Assembly (NCBI RefSeq): GCF_051132615.1
Contig: NZ_CP152375.1
Location: forward strand, 2,170,001 to 2,234,000
Reading direction: 5' to 3'
DNA: 64,000 bases
From: G051132615 sp051132615
Lineage (GTDB): Bacteria > Pseudomonadota > Gammaproteobacteria > Burkholderiales > Neisseriaceae
Shown: one piece after another, positions 52,925-61,910 of the stretch
Layout of the letters: each line of letters starts with the position of its first letter
Numbering within the stretch: position 1 is the first letter of the stretch
Notes under the pieces: generated by a model
Database searches by the model: none
Told to the model about the DNA's origin: nothing
The model's input: the letters and a program-made list of their open reading frames with translations, nothing else
Made by a program: the position numbers and the translations under genes

Positions 52925-52958
52925 AAAAACACTAAAAATTTAAATTTTTGGTGTTTTT
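52925..52958 (+). terminator. Terminator after the PLP enzyme gene
   Basis: A 17-bp stem including one G-T pair (arms built on AAAAACAC and GTGTTTTT) followed by a run of T. Preceded by two direct copies of AAAGAAAAATATGT at 52893-52920. Confidence 0.8.
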
Positions 52959-53167
52959 TTTATTTTGGAAACAATAACTAATATCAATCACGAAAAGATC
53001 GATAGATTTTTACTTTATTTTATTTAAAATTATTATATTGTTAAATTTTGTCAAATTTTGGTAATATTCGATAAGATGGGACGAAGTGTGATGTAATTTT
53101 GCATTCAGTTATTGTTGTATGTAGTAAGTAGTTTTTAGTATGTAAATACTTAATGGAGGAAATAATT

Positions 53168-55288
53168 ATGTCGTCAAATAATGACGGATCTAGCGTTATG
53201 GCAAAACTAGCTTGGGCCTGTGTCGCAGTAATTGGGGCTTTATGTCTAGGATATGTTGCGCTAAAAAGAGGAGAAACAATCAATGCAATGTGGGTTTTAA
53301 TTGCATCTGTTTGTGTATATTTAATCGGTTATCGTTATTATAGTCGGTTTATTGCAGATAAAGTACTAAAAGTAGACAGCACGAGAATGACGCCTGCTTT
53401 TCGTCATAATGATGGCTTAGACTATGTACCGACCAATAAGTCGGTTTTATTTGGTCATCACTTTGCTGCTATTGCTGGAGCTGGTCCATTAGTTGGTCCA
53501 GTATTGGCGGCTCAAATGGGTTATCTGCCTGGTATGTTATGGATTTTGGCAGGTGTGATTTTTGCTGGTGCTGTACAAGACTTTATGGTTTTGTTTGTTT
53601 CTACTCGTCGTGATGGTCGTTCACTAGGTGAATTAGTTAAAGAAGAAATGGGCACGATTCCTGGCGTGATTGCACTTTTTGCCTGTTTTATGATCATGAT
53701 CATTATTTTAGCCGTATTGGCTATGATTGTCGTTAAAGCGCTAACCCATAGCCCATGGGGTGCTTTCACAGTGGCATTTACCATTCCATTAGCCGTATTT
53801 ATGGGGGTGTACTTGCGTTACATTCGTCCTGGTCGAATCATAGAAATTTCTATCATTGGCTTTATTGGCTTAATTTTTGGTATTTGGTTAGGTGGTGTAG
53901 TAGCTCAAAATGAAGTCTGGAAGCATTATTTTGACTTTTCAGGTGAAGCTTTAACTTGGATTTTGGTCGTATATGGTTTCATTGCTGCAGTCTTACCAGT
54001 ATGGTTATTGTTGGCTCCTCGTGACTACTTATCTACGTTCTTAAAAATTGGTGCAATTGGTGCATTAGCAGTTGGTATTGTGATTGTGATGCCATATATG
54101 AAAATGCCTGCATTGACTAAATTTATTGACGGCACAGGACCTGTATGGTCTGGTGATATGTTCCCATTCTTATTCATTACCATTGCTTGTGGTGCTGTAT
54201 CAGGTTTTCATGCTTTGATTTCTTCTGGTACCACACCAAAAATGTTGGCTAATGAAGATCAGGCACGTTTAATTGGTTATGGTGGGATGTTAATGGAGTC
54301 TTTCGTTGCGATTATGGCGTTAATTGCAGCAGCTGTTATTGACCCAGGTGTTTATTTTGCAATGAATAGCCCGATCGCCGTATTGAATCCAACAAACTTA
54401 CCCGATGCAGCACAAGCCGCAGCTGCAACCGTAAGCAATTGGGGTTTTGTTGTGACACCTGACTTATTGCATCAAATTGCAGCAGATGTTGGAGAGGAAA
54501 GCATTATTTCTCGTGCAGGTGGTGCACCAACTTTAGCTGTAGGTATGGCACATATTTTGCATAATGCCTTATCTGGCTTGGCTTCTATGTCTTTTTGGTA
54601 CCATTTTGCGATTTTATTTGAAGCTTTATTCATTTTAACCGCAGTGGATGCAGGCACCCGTTCGGCACGTTTTATGTTGCAAGATTTATTGGGTATTTTT
54701 CATCCTAGTATGAAAAAAACAGATTCTATTCCTGCTAACCTAGTTGCGACTGCTCTCGTGGTTGGCGCATGGGGATATTTCTTATACCAAGGTGTTGTCG
54801 ATCCACTAGGTGGTATTAATACCTTATGGCCTTTGTTTGGTATTGCAAACCAAATGCTTGCTGCAATTGCTTTAATGTTGTGTGCAGTGGTTCTGTTCAA
54901 AATGAAACAACAACGATATGCTTGGGTGGCTTTAGTGCCTACAGCATGGTTGCTTATTTGTACCATGACAGCTGGTTGGCAAAAAGTGTTTGACAGTAAA
55001 ATTGGTTTCTTTGCTATTGCGAATAATCTTAAAGCCAAATTTATTGATGTACCTTTTGTGCCTCAAGGAACCTTTAAAACAGTAGAACAGGTACAGCAAG
55101 TCATGTTTAATAACCGTTTAGACGGTGTATTAACAGCTTTCTTTATGCTTGTTGTTGTGGTGTTGGCTATTTATAGCATTAAAACAGCTTTAGCTGCATT
55201 TAAAGCAGATAAACCAACTGTAAATGAAACACCTTATGAGCCTATGCCTGAAAATGCGGCAGAAATTATGAAAGGTTCTCATCACTAA
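53168..55288 (+). CDS. cstA: CstA/BtsT-family pyruvate/peptide transporter
   Basis: 706 residues, about 16-18 transmembrane helices; carbon-starvation protein family, members of which import pyruvate with protons (BtsT, CstA). ATG 53168 is chosen because GGAGGA lies eight bases upstream; the ATG at 53153 would contain that ribosome site. Motifs: IGYRYYSRFIADKVL, FGHHFAAIAGAGPLVGPVLAAQMGYLPG, RDGRSLGELVKEE, and GFHALISSGTTPKML. Followed by ybdD and yjiA, the same trio as btsT-yjiX-yjiA in E. coli and the matching cluster in Pseudomonas. Confidence 0.95.
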   Translation: MSSNNDGSSVMAKLAWACVAVIGALCLGYVALKRGETINAMWVLIASVCVYLIGYRYYSRFIADKVLKVDSTRMTPAFRHNDGLDYVPTNKSVLFGHHFAAIAGAGPLVGPVLAAQMGYLPGMLWILAGVIFAGAVQDFMVLFVSTRRDGRSLGELVKEEMGTIPGVIALFACFMIMIIILAVLAMIVVKALTHSPWGAFTVAFTIPLAVFMGVYLRYIRPGRIIEISIIGFIGLIFGIWLGGVVAQNEVWKHYFDFSGEALTWILVVYGFIAAVLPVWLLLAPRDYLSTFLKIGAIGALAVGIVIVMPYMKMPALTKFIDGTGPVWSGDMFPFLFITIACGAVSGFHALISSGTTPKMLANEDQARLIGYGGMLMESFVAIMALIAAAVIDPGVYFAMNSPIAVLNPTNLPDAAQAAAATVSNWGFVVTPDLLHQIAADVGEESIISRAGGAPTLAVGMAHILHNALSGLASMSFWYHFAILFEALFILTAVDAGTRSARFMLQDLLGIFHPSMKKTDSIPANLVATALVVGAWGYFLYQGVVDPLGGINTLWPLFGIANQMLAAIALMLCAVVLFKMKQQRYAWVALVPTAWLLICTMTAGWQKVFDSKIGFFAIANNLKAKFIDVPFVPQGTFKTVEQVQQVMFNNRLDGVLTAFFMLVVVVLAIYSIKTALAAFKADKPTVNETPYEPMPENAAEIMKGSHH

Positions 55289-55419
55289 TTGTTCTTTTTG
55301 AATAGATGTGATTGAAAATGGCTAATAGTATGTTCTATTAGCCATTTTTTTGATGGTAAATATAAAGGTTGTAGTATAATGTGTAATACACAACATAAAT
55401 TATTGTAGGAGGCATCATC

Positions 55420-55617
55420 ATGTTTGAAAATTTAGCAAAGGCAGGCAAATATTTAGGCCAAGCTGCTCGATTAATGGTAGGTATGCCAGACTATGATAAT
55501 TATGTACAACATATGCGTTTAAATCACCCTGACCAAGAGCCTATGAACTATGAAGAGTTCTTTAGAGAGCGTCAAGAAGCTCGTTATAACGGTAAAAATG
55601 GTGGTCGTTGCTGTTAA
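55420..55617 (+). CDS. ybdD: YbdD/YjiX-family small protein
   Basis: 65 residues with the family signature MVGMPDYDNYVQHMRLNHPDQEPMNYEEFFRERQEARY and the terminal GRCC. Always next to cstA/btsT genes, and thought to support transport activity. AGGAGG precedes the ATG. 131 bases after cstA. Confidence 0.95.
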   Translation: MFENLAKAGKYLGQAARLMVGMPDYDNYVQHMRLNHPDQEPMNYEEFFRERQEARYNGKNGGRCC

Positions 55618-55739
55618 TCAGTAAGTCATATAATCATGTTAAGTTTTATTTGGTTGGCAAATTAATGATAGCCTAGATAAAACATATCTTCTTTCAAAAA
55701 AATCTTTTCTGTTTATTCTTAAAATAAGGTATCTCTTAT

Positions 55740-56777
55740 ATGGATCAAATGAGGACAGCTTTGCCCGTGACTGTTTTAACAGGTTTTTTGGGTTCTGGTA
55801 AAACAACTTTAATCAATTATTTACTAGACCATCATCAAAATGAAAAAATTGCCATTGTAGAAAATGAGTTTGGTTCAGTAGGTATAGATGGTGGCTTACT
55901 AAAAGGTAAAGCCAATGTTGAGGTGATTGAGTTAAGCAATGGTTGTGTCTGTTGTAGTGTAAGAGGGGAGTTAACTGAAGCGTTACATGATTTACTGGCA
56001 CAAATTGATTCAGGTGCATTACAAATAGATCGATTAATTTTAGAGACAACAGGCTTGGCAGATCCCGCTCCAATTATTCAAACTTTTTTTGTTGATGAAG
56101 CCATTCGGGAAAGAATAGTGTTGGATGCTGTCGTGACATTAGTTGATTGCGAACATGTTTTAAAGCAGCTTGATGAACATAGAGTTGCTGCTTCCCAAAT
56201 TGGTTTTGCTGATAGATTGATTTTAACGAAAGCAGATAGAGTAACCGAAGAGGACAAAGAACAATTATTACAACGATTAGCTCAAATAAACAATCGTGCA
56301 CAGATATACGAAGCACAATTTGGTCAATTACCCAGAGAAGCTTGGGTAGGGATACAAGCATTTGATTTAGATGATACATTGAATATCACAACAGGTTTTC
56401 ATTTAATTGAGCCAAAAGAACAAAATAAAATTCAATTTAAGGCTTTTTCCAAAGGAAAAGCATTCAAACAATCATGGGAAGATGATATTAGTTCTTATGT
56501 GTTTAAAGCTGGTGACATGGATATAAAATTAATTGGCCAGTTTATGGAGGACATTATTGAGCGCTTTGGAAACGATATGTTACGTTATAAAGGCGTGTTG
56601 TCTATTCAAGCAGAGGATCGTCGTCTGATTGTCCAAGGTGTACATAAAGTTGTTGGTTTTGATTATGGTTCTGTTTGGTTGGAAAATGAATCTCGTCAAT
56701 CATTATTGGTTATCATTGGTAGAAAACTACCTTTTGATGATTTAGAACAAGAGTTTATTAATTCGGAATCAAAATAA
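55740..56777 (+). CDS. yjiA: CobW/YjiA-family zinc-linked GTPase
   Basis: 345 residues of the G3E GTPase family. Walker A GFLGSGKTTLINYLL (about 16-30), ENEFGSVGIDG (switch), zinc motif NGCVCCSVRGEL, and guanine specificity LTKAD; the C-terminal CobW_C domain starts near 240. In the family these GTPases deliver metals or act as metal-homeostasis chaperones. The gene belongs to the cstA-ybdD-yjiA set, 122 bases after ybdD, and borders the DnaA-box region. Confidence 0.93.
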   Translation: MDQMRTALPVTVLTGFLGSGKTTLINYLLDHHQNEKIAIVENEFGSVGIDGGLLKGKANVEVIELSNGCVCCSVRGELTEALHDLLAQIDSGALQIDRLILETTGLADPAPIIQTFFVDEAIRERIVLDAVVTLVDCEHVLKQLDEHRVAASQIGFADRLILTKADRVTEEDKEQLLQRLAQINNRAQIYEAQFGQLPREAWVGIQAFDLDDTLNITTGFHLIEPKEQNKIQFKAFSKGKAFKQSWEDDISSYVFKAGDMDIKLIGQFMEDIIERFGNDMLRYKGVLSIQAEDRRLIVQGVHKVVGFDYGSVWLENESRQSLLVIIGRKLPFDDLEQEFINSESK

Positions 56778-56923
56778 ATTTATTTGTTAATTTTTTTAAA
56801 AAATGGATGATATTTGATATTTTATTTATATTTTTTATAAAATTAAATTTTTATTTAAAGATTGAATAGATTTCCACAATTTCAGCCAAAAGGCAATAGT
56901 GGTGTTGATTAATAAAAATAACT

Positions 56924-57093
56924 TGACTTTCTAACTGCTTGAAAAGCAATTGTTTATTGTATCTGTTTGTTTTTTATATAAAAAATATATTGCTTAAAAA
57001 ATAAGCAGCTTAAGAAAACCCCTTGTCCTATAAGACTTTTTTTTATTCGCTCTATTTATATCCACAAAGTTATCCACAGATTTTGGGGATAAA
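56924..57093 (+). repeat. 170-bp repeat unit, copy A, with DnaA-box cluster
   Basis: Begins TTGACTTT and ends TATCCACA-AAG-TTATCCACA-GATTT-TGGGGATAA. Copy B (57618-57787) has the same length and order; the middle is diverged, the ends are identical over 8 and more than 30 bases. Conserved marks in the middle include TGCTTG, a run near ATAAAAAAT-x-GCAG and TTTTTTT. The 3' cluster contains three DnaA-type boxes. Confidence 0.75.
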
Positions 57094-57617
57094 AAAAAGC
57101 ATGAGATAAGGGGGTTTTTATATTTTTTCACCTATAAAATCATTATTCTATTATCAAGCTGAATTTTTTATGCTTTTGTATTTTTTTCTAAGTTAAAGTC
57201 GTTTTTTCAAAGAAATATTTATTTTTATAATTGTATTATTTGATTATTTTTATATAAATTTTAGTTGATTTTTGAAAAAATTTATTCTTGATGAAACAAA
57301 AATAATCCTATTTTGTTTTCCAGTGATAAATTATATATAGATGTATACGTGGTATTCTATCTAATCTATATCGTTTAATTTATCTAAAACAGTAGGTAAC
57401 GATGAATATAATCTGGATAGATCGGTCAATTATTATACTGTTTTAACCATATTGATATCGCTGTATTACGAAATTTTTAAAATGACCTAGACATAAATTG
57501 TTATATAACTTAATCTTAAAGCATTTCATTATATTTTTGTTTAAATAAAATAGACTTTCACAAAAGAGTCAAGTGTTTTCCACAGATATTTACGACAAAT
57601 TTTTTTTTAAGAAAGCC

Positions 57618-57787
57618 TTGACTTTTTAAACCCTTGAAACTGCTTGTTTAATTGTAACACTATGTTTTATAAGAAAATATTTTTCTGTATAAAAAATAGG
57701 CAGTTTAATAAAAGCCTTTGTCTGATAAGCATTTTTTTGTTCTATCATGATTGTATCCACAAAGTTATCCACAGATTTTGGGGATAA
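57618..57787 (+). repeat. 170-bp repeat unit, copy B, with DnaA-box cluster
   Basis: Second, direct copy of the unit at 56924-57093, displaced by exactly 694 bases. Its identical 3' cluster ends five bases before the ettA terminator. Confidence 0.75.
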
Positions 57788-57791
57788 TAGA

Positions 57792-57821
57792 AATGGCCTA
57801 TTAAGACTAAAATAGGCCATT
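57792..57821 (-). terminator. Terminator hairpin of ettA
   Basis: 11-bp stem AATGGCCTATT/AATAGGCCATT with an 8-base loop, about 25 bases past the ettA stop on the minus strand; the following T run is weak. Confidence 0.6.
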
Positions 57822-57845
57822 ATATTTGAGTTGTAGCTCGAATTT

Positions 57846-59513
57846 TTAGCGAATCACTGGTTTATAACGAATACGTTTAGGTTTTGCTGCTTCTTCACCT
57901 AAACGGCGTTTCTTGTCTAATTCGTATTCCTGATAATTACCATCAAAGAAAGTCCATTTTGAATCACCTTCGCAAGCAAGAATATGGGTTGCGATACGGT
58001 CAAGAAACCAACGGTCATGGCTAATGACCAATACGCTACCAGCAAATTCTAATAAGGCTTCTTCTAAGGCGCGTAACGTTTCAACATCAAGATCATTTGA
58101 TGGTTCATCTAGGAGCAGTACATTTCCCCCTGCAATTAATGTTTTTGCCAGATGTAGTCGACCACGTTCCCCGCCAGATAAATTGCCGACTGTTTTTCCT
58201 TGATCCGCTCCTTTAAAGTTAAAGCGACCTAAATAAGCACGGGCAGGGGTTTCAAATTTACCCACTTGTAAAATATCTCTACCTTGAGCAATCTCATCAA
58301 ATACAGTTTGGTTGTTGTCTAATTCACTACGACTTTGATCCACATAGGCCATCTGAACAGTACTGCCAACTTTAACTTCACCGCTGTCAGGCTGTTCTAA
58401 ACCAGAAGTCATTTTGAATAATGTAGATTTACCTGCTCCATTTGGACCAATAATACCCACTATGGCACCAGCAGGAATTTTAAAACTTAAATCATCAATT
58501 AATAACTTGTCACCAAATGATTTTGAAACATGGGTAAACTCAATGACTTCATTACCTAAACGTTCAGCAACAGGGATAAATATTTCTTGAGTTTCATTTC
58601 GTTTTTGATGCTCAATACTAGAGAGCTCTTCAAAACGAGCCAAACGAGCTTTTGACTTAGCTTGACGTCCCTTAGGATTTTGTCTAACCCACTCCAGTTC
58701 TTGTTTCATTGCTTTAATACGGGCTGCTTCTTGTTTTCCTTCTTGTTCTAGCCTAGCTTCTTTTTGTTCTAGCCATGAACTGTAATTTCCTTTCCACGGA
58801 ATTCCATGACCACGATCTAGCTCTAAAATCCATTCAGCTGCGTTGTCTAGAAAATAACGATCATGAGTAACAGCCACAACAGTGCCAGGGAAACGAACCA
58901 AAAATTGCTCTAGCCATTCTACTGATTCAGCATCTAAATGGTTGGTTGGTTCATCTAATAACAGCATATCAGGTTTAGACAATAATAATTTACATAACGC
59001 TACACGACGTTTTTCTCCGCCAGATAAATGTTCAATTTTTTGATCCCATTCAGGCAAGCGTAATGCATCTGCAGCAATTTCTAATTGGTGTTCTACATTA
59101 TCACCTGCTCCAGCGGCAATAATGGCTTCTAAGCGAGCTTGTTCTTCTGCCAATGCATCAAAATCTGCATCTTCATCTGCATAAGCCGCATAGACTTCAT
59201 CTAACCGTTTTTGTGCATCAACTACCGCTCCCATTCCCGACTCAACTTCTTCCCGTACTGTTTTGGTTGGGTCAAGTTCCGGTTCTTGAGGTAAATAGCC
59301 AATATTGATATTAGGCATGGCAATGGCTTCACCATCAAACTCTTTATCAACACCTGCCATAATTCGTAGAACTGTGGATTTTCCCGAACCATTTAAACCT
59401 AGTAATCCTATTTTGGCACCAGGAAAAAATGATAAAGAAATGTCCTTAATAATTTGTTTTTGTGGGGGTACTGTTTTATTAACACGTAGCATTGAAAACA
59501 CGTACTGGCTCAT
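57846..59513 (-). CDS. ettA: ABC-F ribosome factor EttA (energy-dependent translational throttle)
   Basis: 555 residues, two ABC domains on one chain with no membrane part; gates entry into elongation according to ATP/ADP. First domain: GLNGSGKST (Walker A), LSGGEKRR, LLLDEPTNHLDAESVEWLE; PtIM linker with EWVRQNPKGRQAKSKARLARFEEL, longer 'arm' as in EttA; second domain: GPNGAGKST, LSGGERGR, LLLDEPSNDLDVETLRALE. Ends RIRYKPVIR, typical of EttA. Monocistronic. Confidence 0.97.
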   Translation of the reverse strand: MSQYVFSMLRVNKTVPPQKQIIKDISLSFFPGAKIGLLGLNGSGKSTVLRIMAGVDKEFDGEAIAMPNINIGYLPQEPELDPTKTVREEVESGMGAVVDAQKRLDEVYAAYADEDADFDALAEEQARLEAIIAAGAGDNVEHQLEIAADALRLPEWDQKIEHLSGGEKRRVALCKLLLSKPDMLLLDEPTNHLDAESVEWLEQFLVRFPGTVVAVTHDRYFLDNAAEWILELDRGHGIPWKGNYSSWLEQKEARLEQEGKQEAARIKAMKQELEWVRQNPKGRQAKSKARLARFEELSSIEHQKRNETQEIFIPVAERLGNEVIEFTHVSKSFGDKLLIDDLSFKIPAGAIVGIIGPNGAGKSTLFKMTSGLEQPDSGEVKVGSTVQMAYVDQSRSELDNNQTVFDEIAQGRDILQVGKFETPARAYLGRFNFKGADQGKTVGNLSGGERGRLHLAKTLIAGGNVLLLDEPSNDLDVETLRALEEALLEFAGSVLVISHDRWFLDRIATHILACEGDSKWTFFDGNYQEYELDKKRRLGEEAAKPKRIRYKPVIR

Positions 59514-59652
59514 TGTTTTATCACCTTAAATTAAAGAAAATAATCATGGGGTTGATTATAGCCCAAAACAGATAATTTAGCTTGTGGACGTATGATTTAT
59601 TTATGTCAAATGATTTTTAAAAAATTAGGTGAATGATAATATTTATTTTTGG

Positions 59653-60120
59653 TTATTTAGGGAAAATGATTTCTTTTGTTAGATTGCTCAATGTCGATAA
59701 ATTTTGACTTTGAACCATTTCTTCATGTGTACGCCAAAAATTTAGAGTGGTTCGATATTGTTCAAATGTAAATTGTTGTATCCCTTTTTCTTTGTTTTGA
59801 CAATACTGTGTGTGTTCGTTTTCAATACCTATGTGACCAAATAAGGCTTGCGGCTGCTGCAACCAAACATATGTACCATTGAGTCCCCAAGTGGGAATAT
59901 GTGGATGTTCTGGGACGTACTGTTTAGATTCTGTTAATTGAAGCAGTCTTTCAAAATCTTGATCATATTCAGGTAATTGTTGTGTAATGAAGCGAATTAA
60001 AGTGTGATTAACAGCAAGGGTATTGTTTACATCCTGCTCGTTAAGGTAGCTTAAATGTAGAGTAGGTTGTTTATTTAAATAAGATTGTACTGAAATAATA
60101 AGCTTTTTATTATGTGCCAT
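59653..60120 (-). CDS. Hypothetical cytoplasmic protein
   Basis: 155 residues, Gln/Asn/His-rich, without signal peptide or membrane helix. One block (IPTWGLNGTYVWLQQPQALFGHIG) looks folded and beta-rich, flanked by helical stretches (YDQDFERLLQLTESK; FTFEQYRTTLNFWRTHEEM). No family recognised. It lies alone between ettA and another small gene. A Shine-Dalgarno (AAAGGGA-type on the minus strand, about 8 bases before ATG) supports it being real. Confidence 0.55.
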   Translation of the reverse strand: MAHNKKLIISVQSYLNKQPTLHLSYLNEQDVNNTLAVNHTLIRFITQQLPEYDQDFERLLQLTESKQYVPEHPHIPTWGLNGTYVWLQQPQALFGHIGIENEHTQYCQNKEKGIQQFTFEQYRTTLNFWRTHEEMVQSQNLSTLSNLTKEIIFPK

Positions 60121-60243
60121 AGATAAAGGGAAAATGATAATAATTAAAAAGTTATTTATATAATAAAAATGAATATTTTATCATATGTTTTTGATACTGA
60201 TATGTTGATGTAAGTTAAAAGTAATAGTGCCCAATTGTTGTTA

Positions 60244-60492
60244 TCAGCTTTTTTGATACAAGATCAGTATGATTGCACTTAGATATATTAAAGCAACACT
60301 GCCTGTGCCGAACCAAGGGTAAATATAGTTGCCAAGGCAACCCAATAAAATGGGGTAAAGCACACCTGTTGCCAAATAGTTTGGCTTAACATCGTCATGT
60401 AAATAAATTGTGATCATAAGCCAAAAAATGCTGATAATGATGAGTAACACTATCATTGAATAATTGTAGCTCTTGAGTGTGTTGGAGAGCAT
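60244..60492 (-). CDS. Small three-helix membrane protein
   Basis: 82 residues with helices at about 12-31, 40-56 and 62-79. A polar turn YLHDDVKPNYLATG follows the first helix, and PWFGTGSVALIYLSAIILIL forms the last. No family recognised. Separate from the upstream gene by 123 bases; function unknown. Confidence 0.5.
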   Translation of the reverse strand: MLSNTLKSYNYSMIVLLIIISIFWLMITIYLHDDVKPNYLATGVLYPILLGCLGNYIYPWFGTGSVALIYLSAIILILYQKS

Positions 60493-60661
60493 GTTTTACT
60501 TTCTATTTCTTTCATATTATAACAATATTTTCCGACAACATAATTAAATAGTAATTGCTAAAATTGATGATTATTGTTCAGTTGAAAAGAGTAAACTTCT
60601 TAATAATTGCGATAAAGTAGAAAAACTTTATATATTGTAATATGTTATGAAAAGTTAAATT

Positions 60662-60790
60662 TTATTGATCAGGAATACAGTCGCTGAAATTGATTGTTTT
60701 GGTTTTAAATTTATAGGTAGTGGTACGTGCCGTTTTAATACCAATCAATAAGTTAGCTTCTCTTTTTTTTTGAACTAAGGCTTCTATACT
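60662..60790 (-). pseudogene. Possible C-terminal remnant of an unidentified gene
   Basis: An open minus-strand stretch of 42 sense codons ending at TAA (60662-60664) that reads like protein: EALVQKKREANLLIGIKTAR, then TTTYKFKTKTINFSDCIPDQ. It has no start codon or ribosome site and is preceded by a stop, so it looks like a 3' remnant. No family recognised. Confidence 0.2.
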
Positions 60791-61018
60791 TCAGTGTAGA
60801 TGTTAATTAAAACCTGAATAGTGAATGAATTAAATGATCTTAAAAAAATATTAATATTTAATCATTTATCTGTCTTTGTTATTGATTTTTTTGTCATTAA
60901 TAGAATAAAGATTGAGGAAAATGGACAATATTTTTATTGTTTTTTTAGATATTTTATCCTAAGCAATGAATAATATTAAATTAATAGAATTTTATTTCTA
61001 AATAATAATATTTATTTA

Positions 61019-61165
61019 ATGAAAAATTATGTTAATTTTGGATTAATTTTATTTGGATGTGTTATCATTGCACCATCATTTATGATGATTTATTGTTGTT
61101 TTAAAGAGCTAAAATTTAAAAGCGAAGCCAGCCCATTTGGGTTGGCTTTTTATTTTATTTTTTGA
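61019..61165 (+). CDS. Doubtful 48-residue hydrophobic ORF over an orphan terminator
   Basis: ATG 61019 to TGA 61163; one strong hydrophobic helix (VNFGLILFGCVIIAPSFMMI), Cys pair, charged KELKFKSE, then a hydrophobic end. No ribosome site is seen. The intrinsic terminator lies inside its last third, which argues against normal expression of the full ORF. Confidence 0.15.
   Translation: MKNYVNFGLILFGCVIIAPSFMMIYCCFKELKFKSEASPFGLAFYFIF
61125..61155 (+). terminator. Orphan intrinsic terminator
   Basis: 10-bp stem AAGCCAGCCC/GGGTTGGCTT (one G-T pair), 4-base loop, followed by TTTATTTTATTTTTT. It is a high-quality plus-strand terminator, but no plus-strand gene is found within 4 kb upstream, implying an unannotated small RNA or a lost gene. 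Confidence 0.75.
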
Positions 61166-61374
61166 GAAATTTTATGATAATAAAATCTATAAGAAATTAT
61201 ATTTGTTAAAATTTATTTATGATGATGTTTTTATTTTATTTTTTTTGTTATATATTTTGTAATATTTATGACCATATTAAAATATTGATAATTTAAATAT
61301 TTGAATGTATTAGGATTTATGTGGTTAAGAAATGCAATGAAACCATATTATAAAATGGCCAAAATTAATGGGTC

Positions 61375-61554
61375 TTAGAAAAAATATGAATGAATACGCG
61401 CATTCACTCTTTTTAAAAACTCAGAATCAAGTATATTTAATTTTTGATTGATTTTTTTATTTAATTTATGTTCTTTGATCTGTTCTTCTCTATTTAAATT
61501 TTCTTCAAGAGTCAGTTTTATATTATTTTTTTTAAATATCTTATTTTTTTTCAT
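61375..61554 (-). CDS. Hypothetical small Lys-rich protein
   Basis: 59 residues from ATG 61554, preferred to 61587 because AAGG lies about nine bases upstream. Highly basic with an Asn/Lys/Glu-rich helix (NNIKLTLEENLNREEQIKEH) and a C-terminal FLKRVNARIHSYFF. No family recognised. AT-rich context can produce such ORFs by chance. Confidence 0.3.
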   Translation of the reverse strand: MKKNKIFKKNNIKLTLEENLNREEQIKEHKLNKKINQKLNILDSEFLKRVNARIHSYFF

Positions 61555-61587
61555 TTTAATAGCCTTGTTGTAAAGAAATGTTAACAA

Positions 61588-61910
61588 AAAATTAAATTTG
61601 TAATAATTTTTACATGTTGGTTATTTTAATATGATTATTAATATAGTAACTACAAAAAAATGGTAGTTTTTGGAAAAATACCTTAAATTCGGTAAAAGTG
61701 TTTTTTATTAAGACACTACATACTCTACTGTATAAAGAAAGATATTTCTATTTTTATCTACAAGAAGAAATTATTTAATACTATTTCTTACATGACAAAT
61801 CCAATCTTGTTCAGAAGATGGTATATAGATGTATGATAATATTGAGCCTTAAACCCTTTTTAGGAAAGAGGGGGCTGTCATTGTCAGTAATATTGTTGAA
61901 AAAGGTCAGT
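61588..61910. other. AT-rich intergenic region
   Basis: About 320 bases without a supported gene. It should carry the promoters of the small gene at 61375 (minus) and the secreted-protein gene at 61911 (plus). A frame open from 61818 into the latter is not used. Confidence 0.4.

Larger units (their letters stand above)
56778..57845. other. Gene-free AT-rich kilobase with DnaA boxes; candidate origin or DnaA-titration locus
   Basis: No gene is convincing in these 1068 bases. The region is extremely AT-rich and flanked by convergent genes. It contains two perfect DnaA boxes TTATCCACA (57071-57079, 57765-57773), two one-mismatch boxes (57059-57067, 57753-57761), two reverse-strand variants TTATCCCCA (57085-57093, 57779-57787), and looser ones (TTTTCCACA at 57577-57585, ATTTCCACA at 56871-56879). 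The boxes are in two clusters spaced 694 bases apart, each at the end of a repeated unit. dnaA, dnaN and rpmH are not in the window, so this is either an origin away from dnaA or a DnaA-binding locus such as datA/DARS. Confidence 0.6.
60493..61374. other. Long AT-rich region with remnants and an orphan terminator
   Basis: No intact gene. It holds a short minus-strand coding-like remnant (60662-60790), a doubtful plus-strand small hydrophobic ORF (61019-61165) and a strong plus-strand terminator (61125-61155) with no known gene before it. Confidence 0.5.

Noticed and set aside
52893..52929. Tandem copies of AAAGAAAAATATGT
   Set aside because: Only two and a half copies in AT-rich DNA beside a terminator; simple slippage, not a CRISPR or functional repeat.
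56924..57787. Possible CRISPR or IS-like repeat
   Set aside because: Only two long, diverged units with no regular spacers, no terminal inverted repeats and no transposase; DnaA boxes explain the conserved part better.
57626..57820. Minus-strand 64-codon ORF in the DnaA-box region
   Set aside because: It covers the repeat unit and the ettA terminator, has no ribosome site, and the equivalent frame is not open in copy A.
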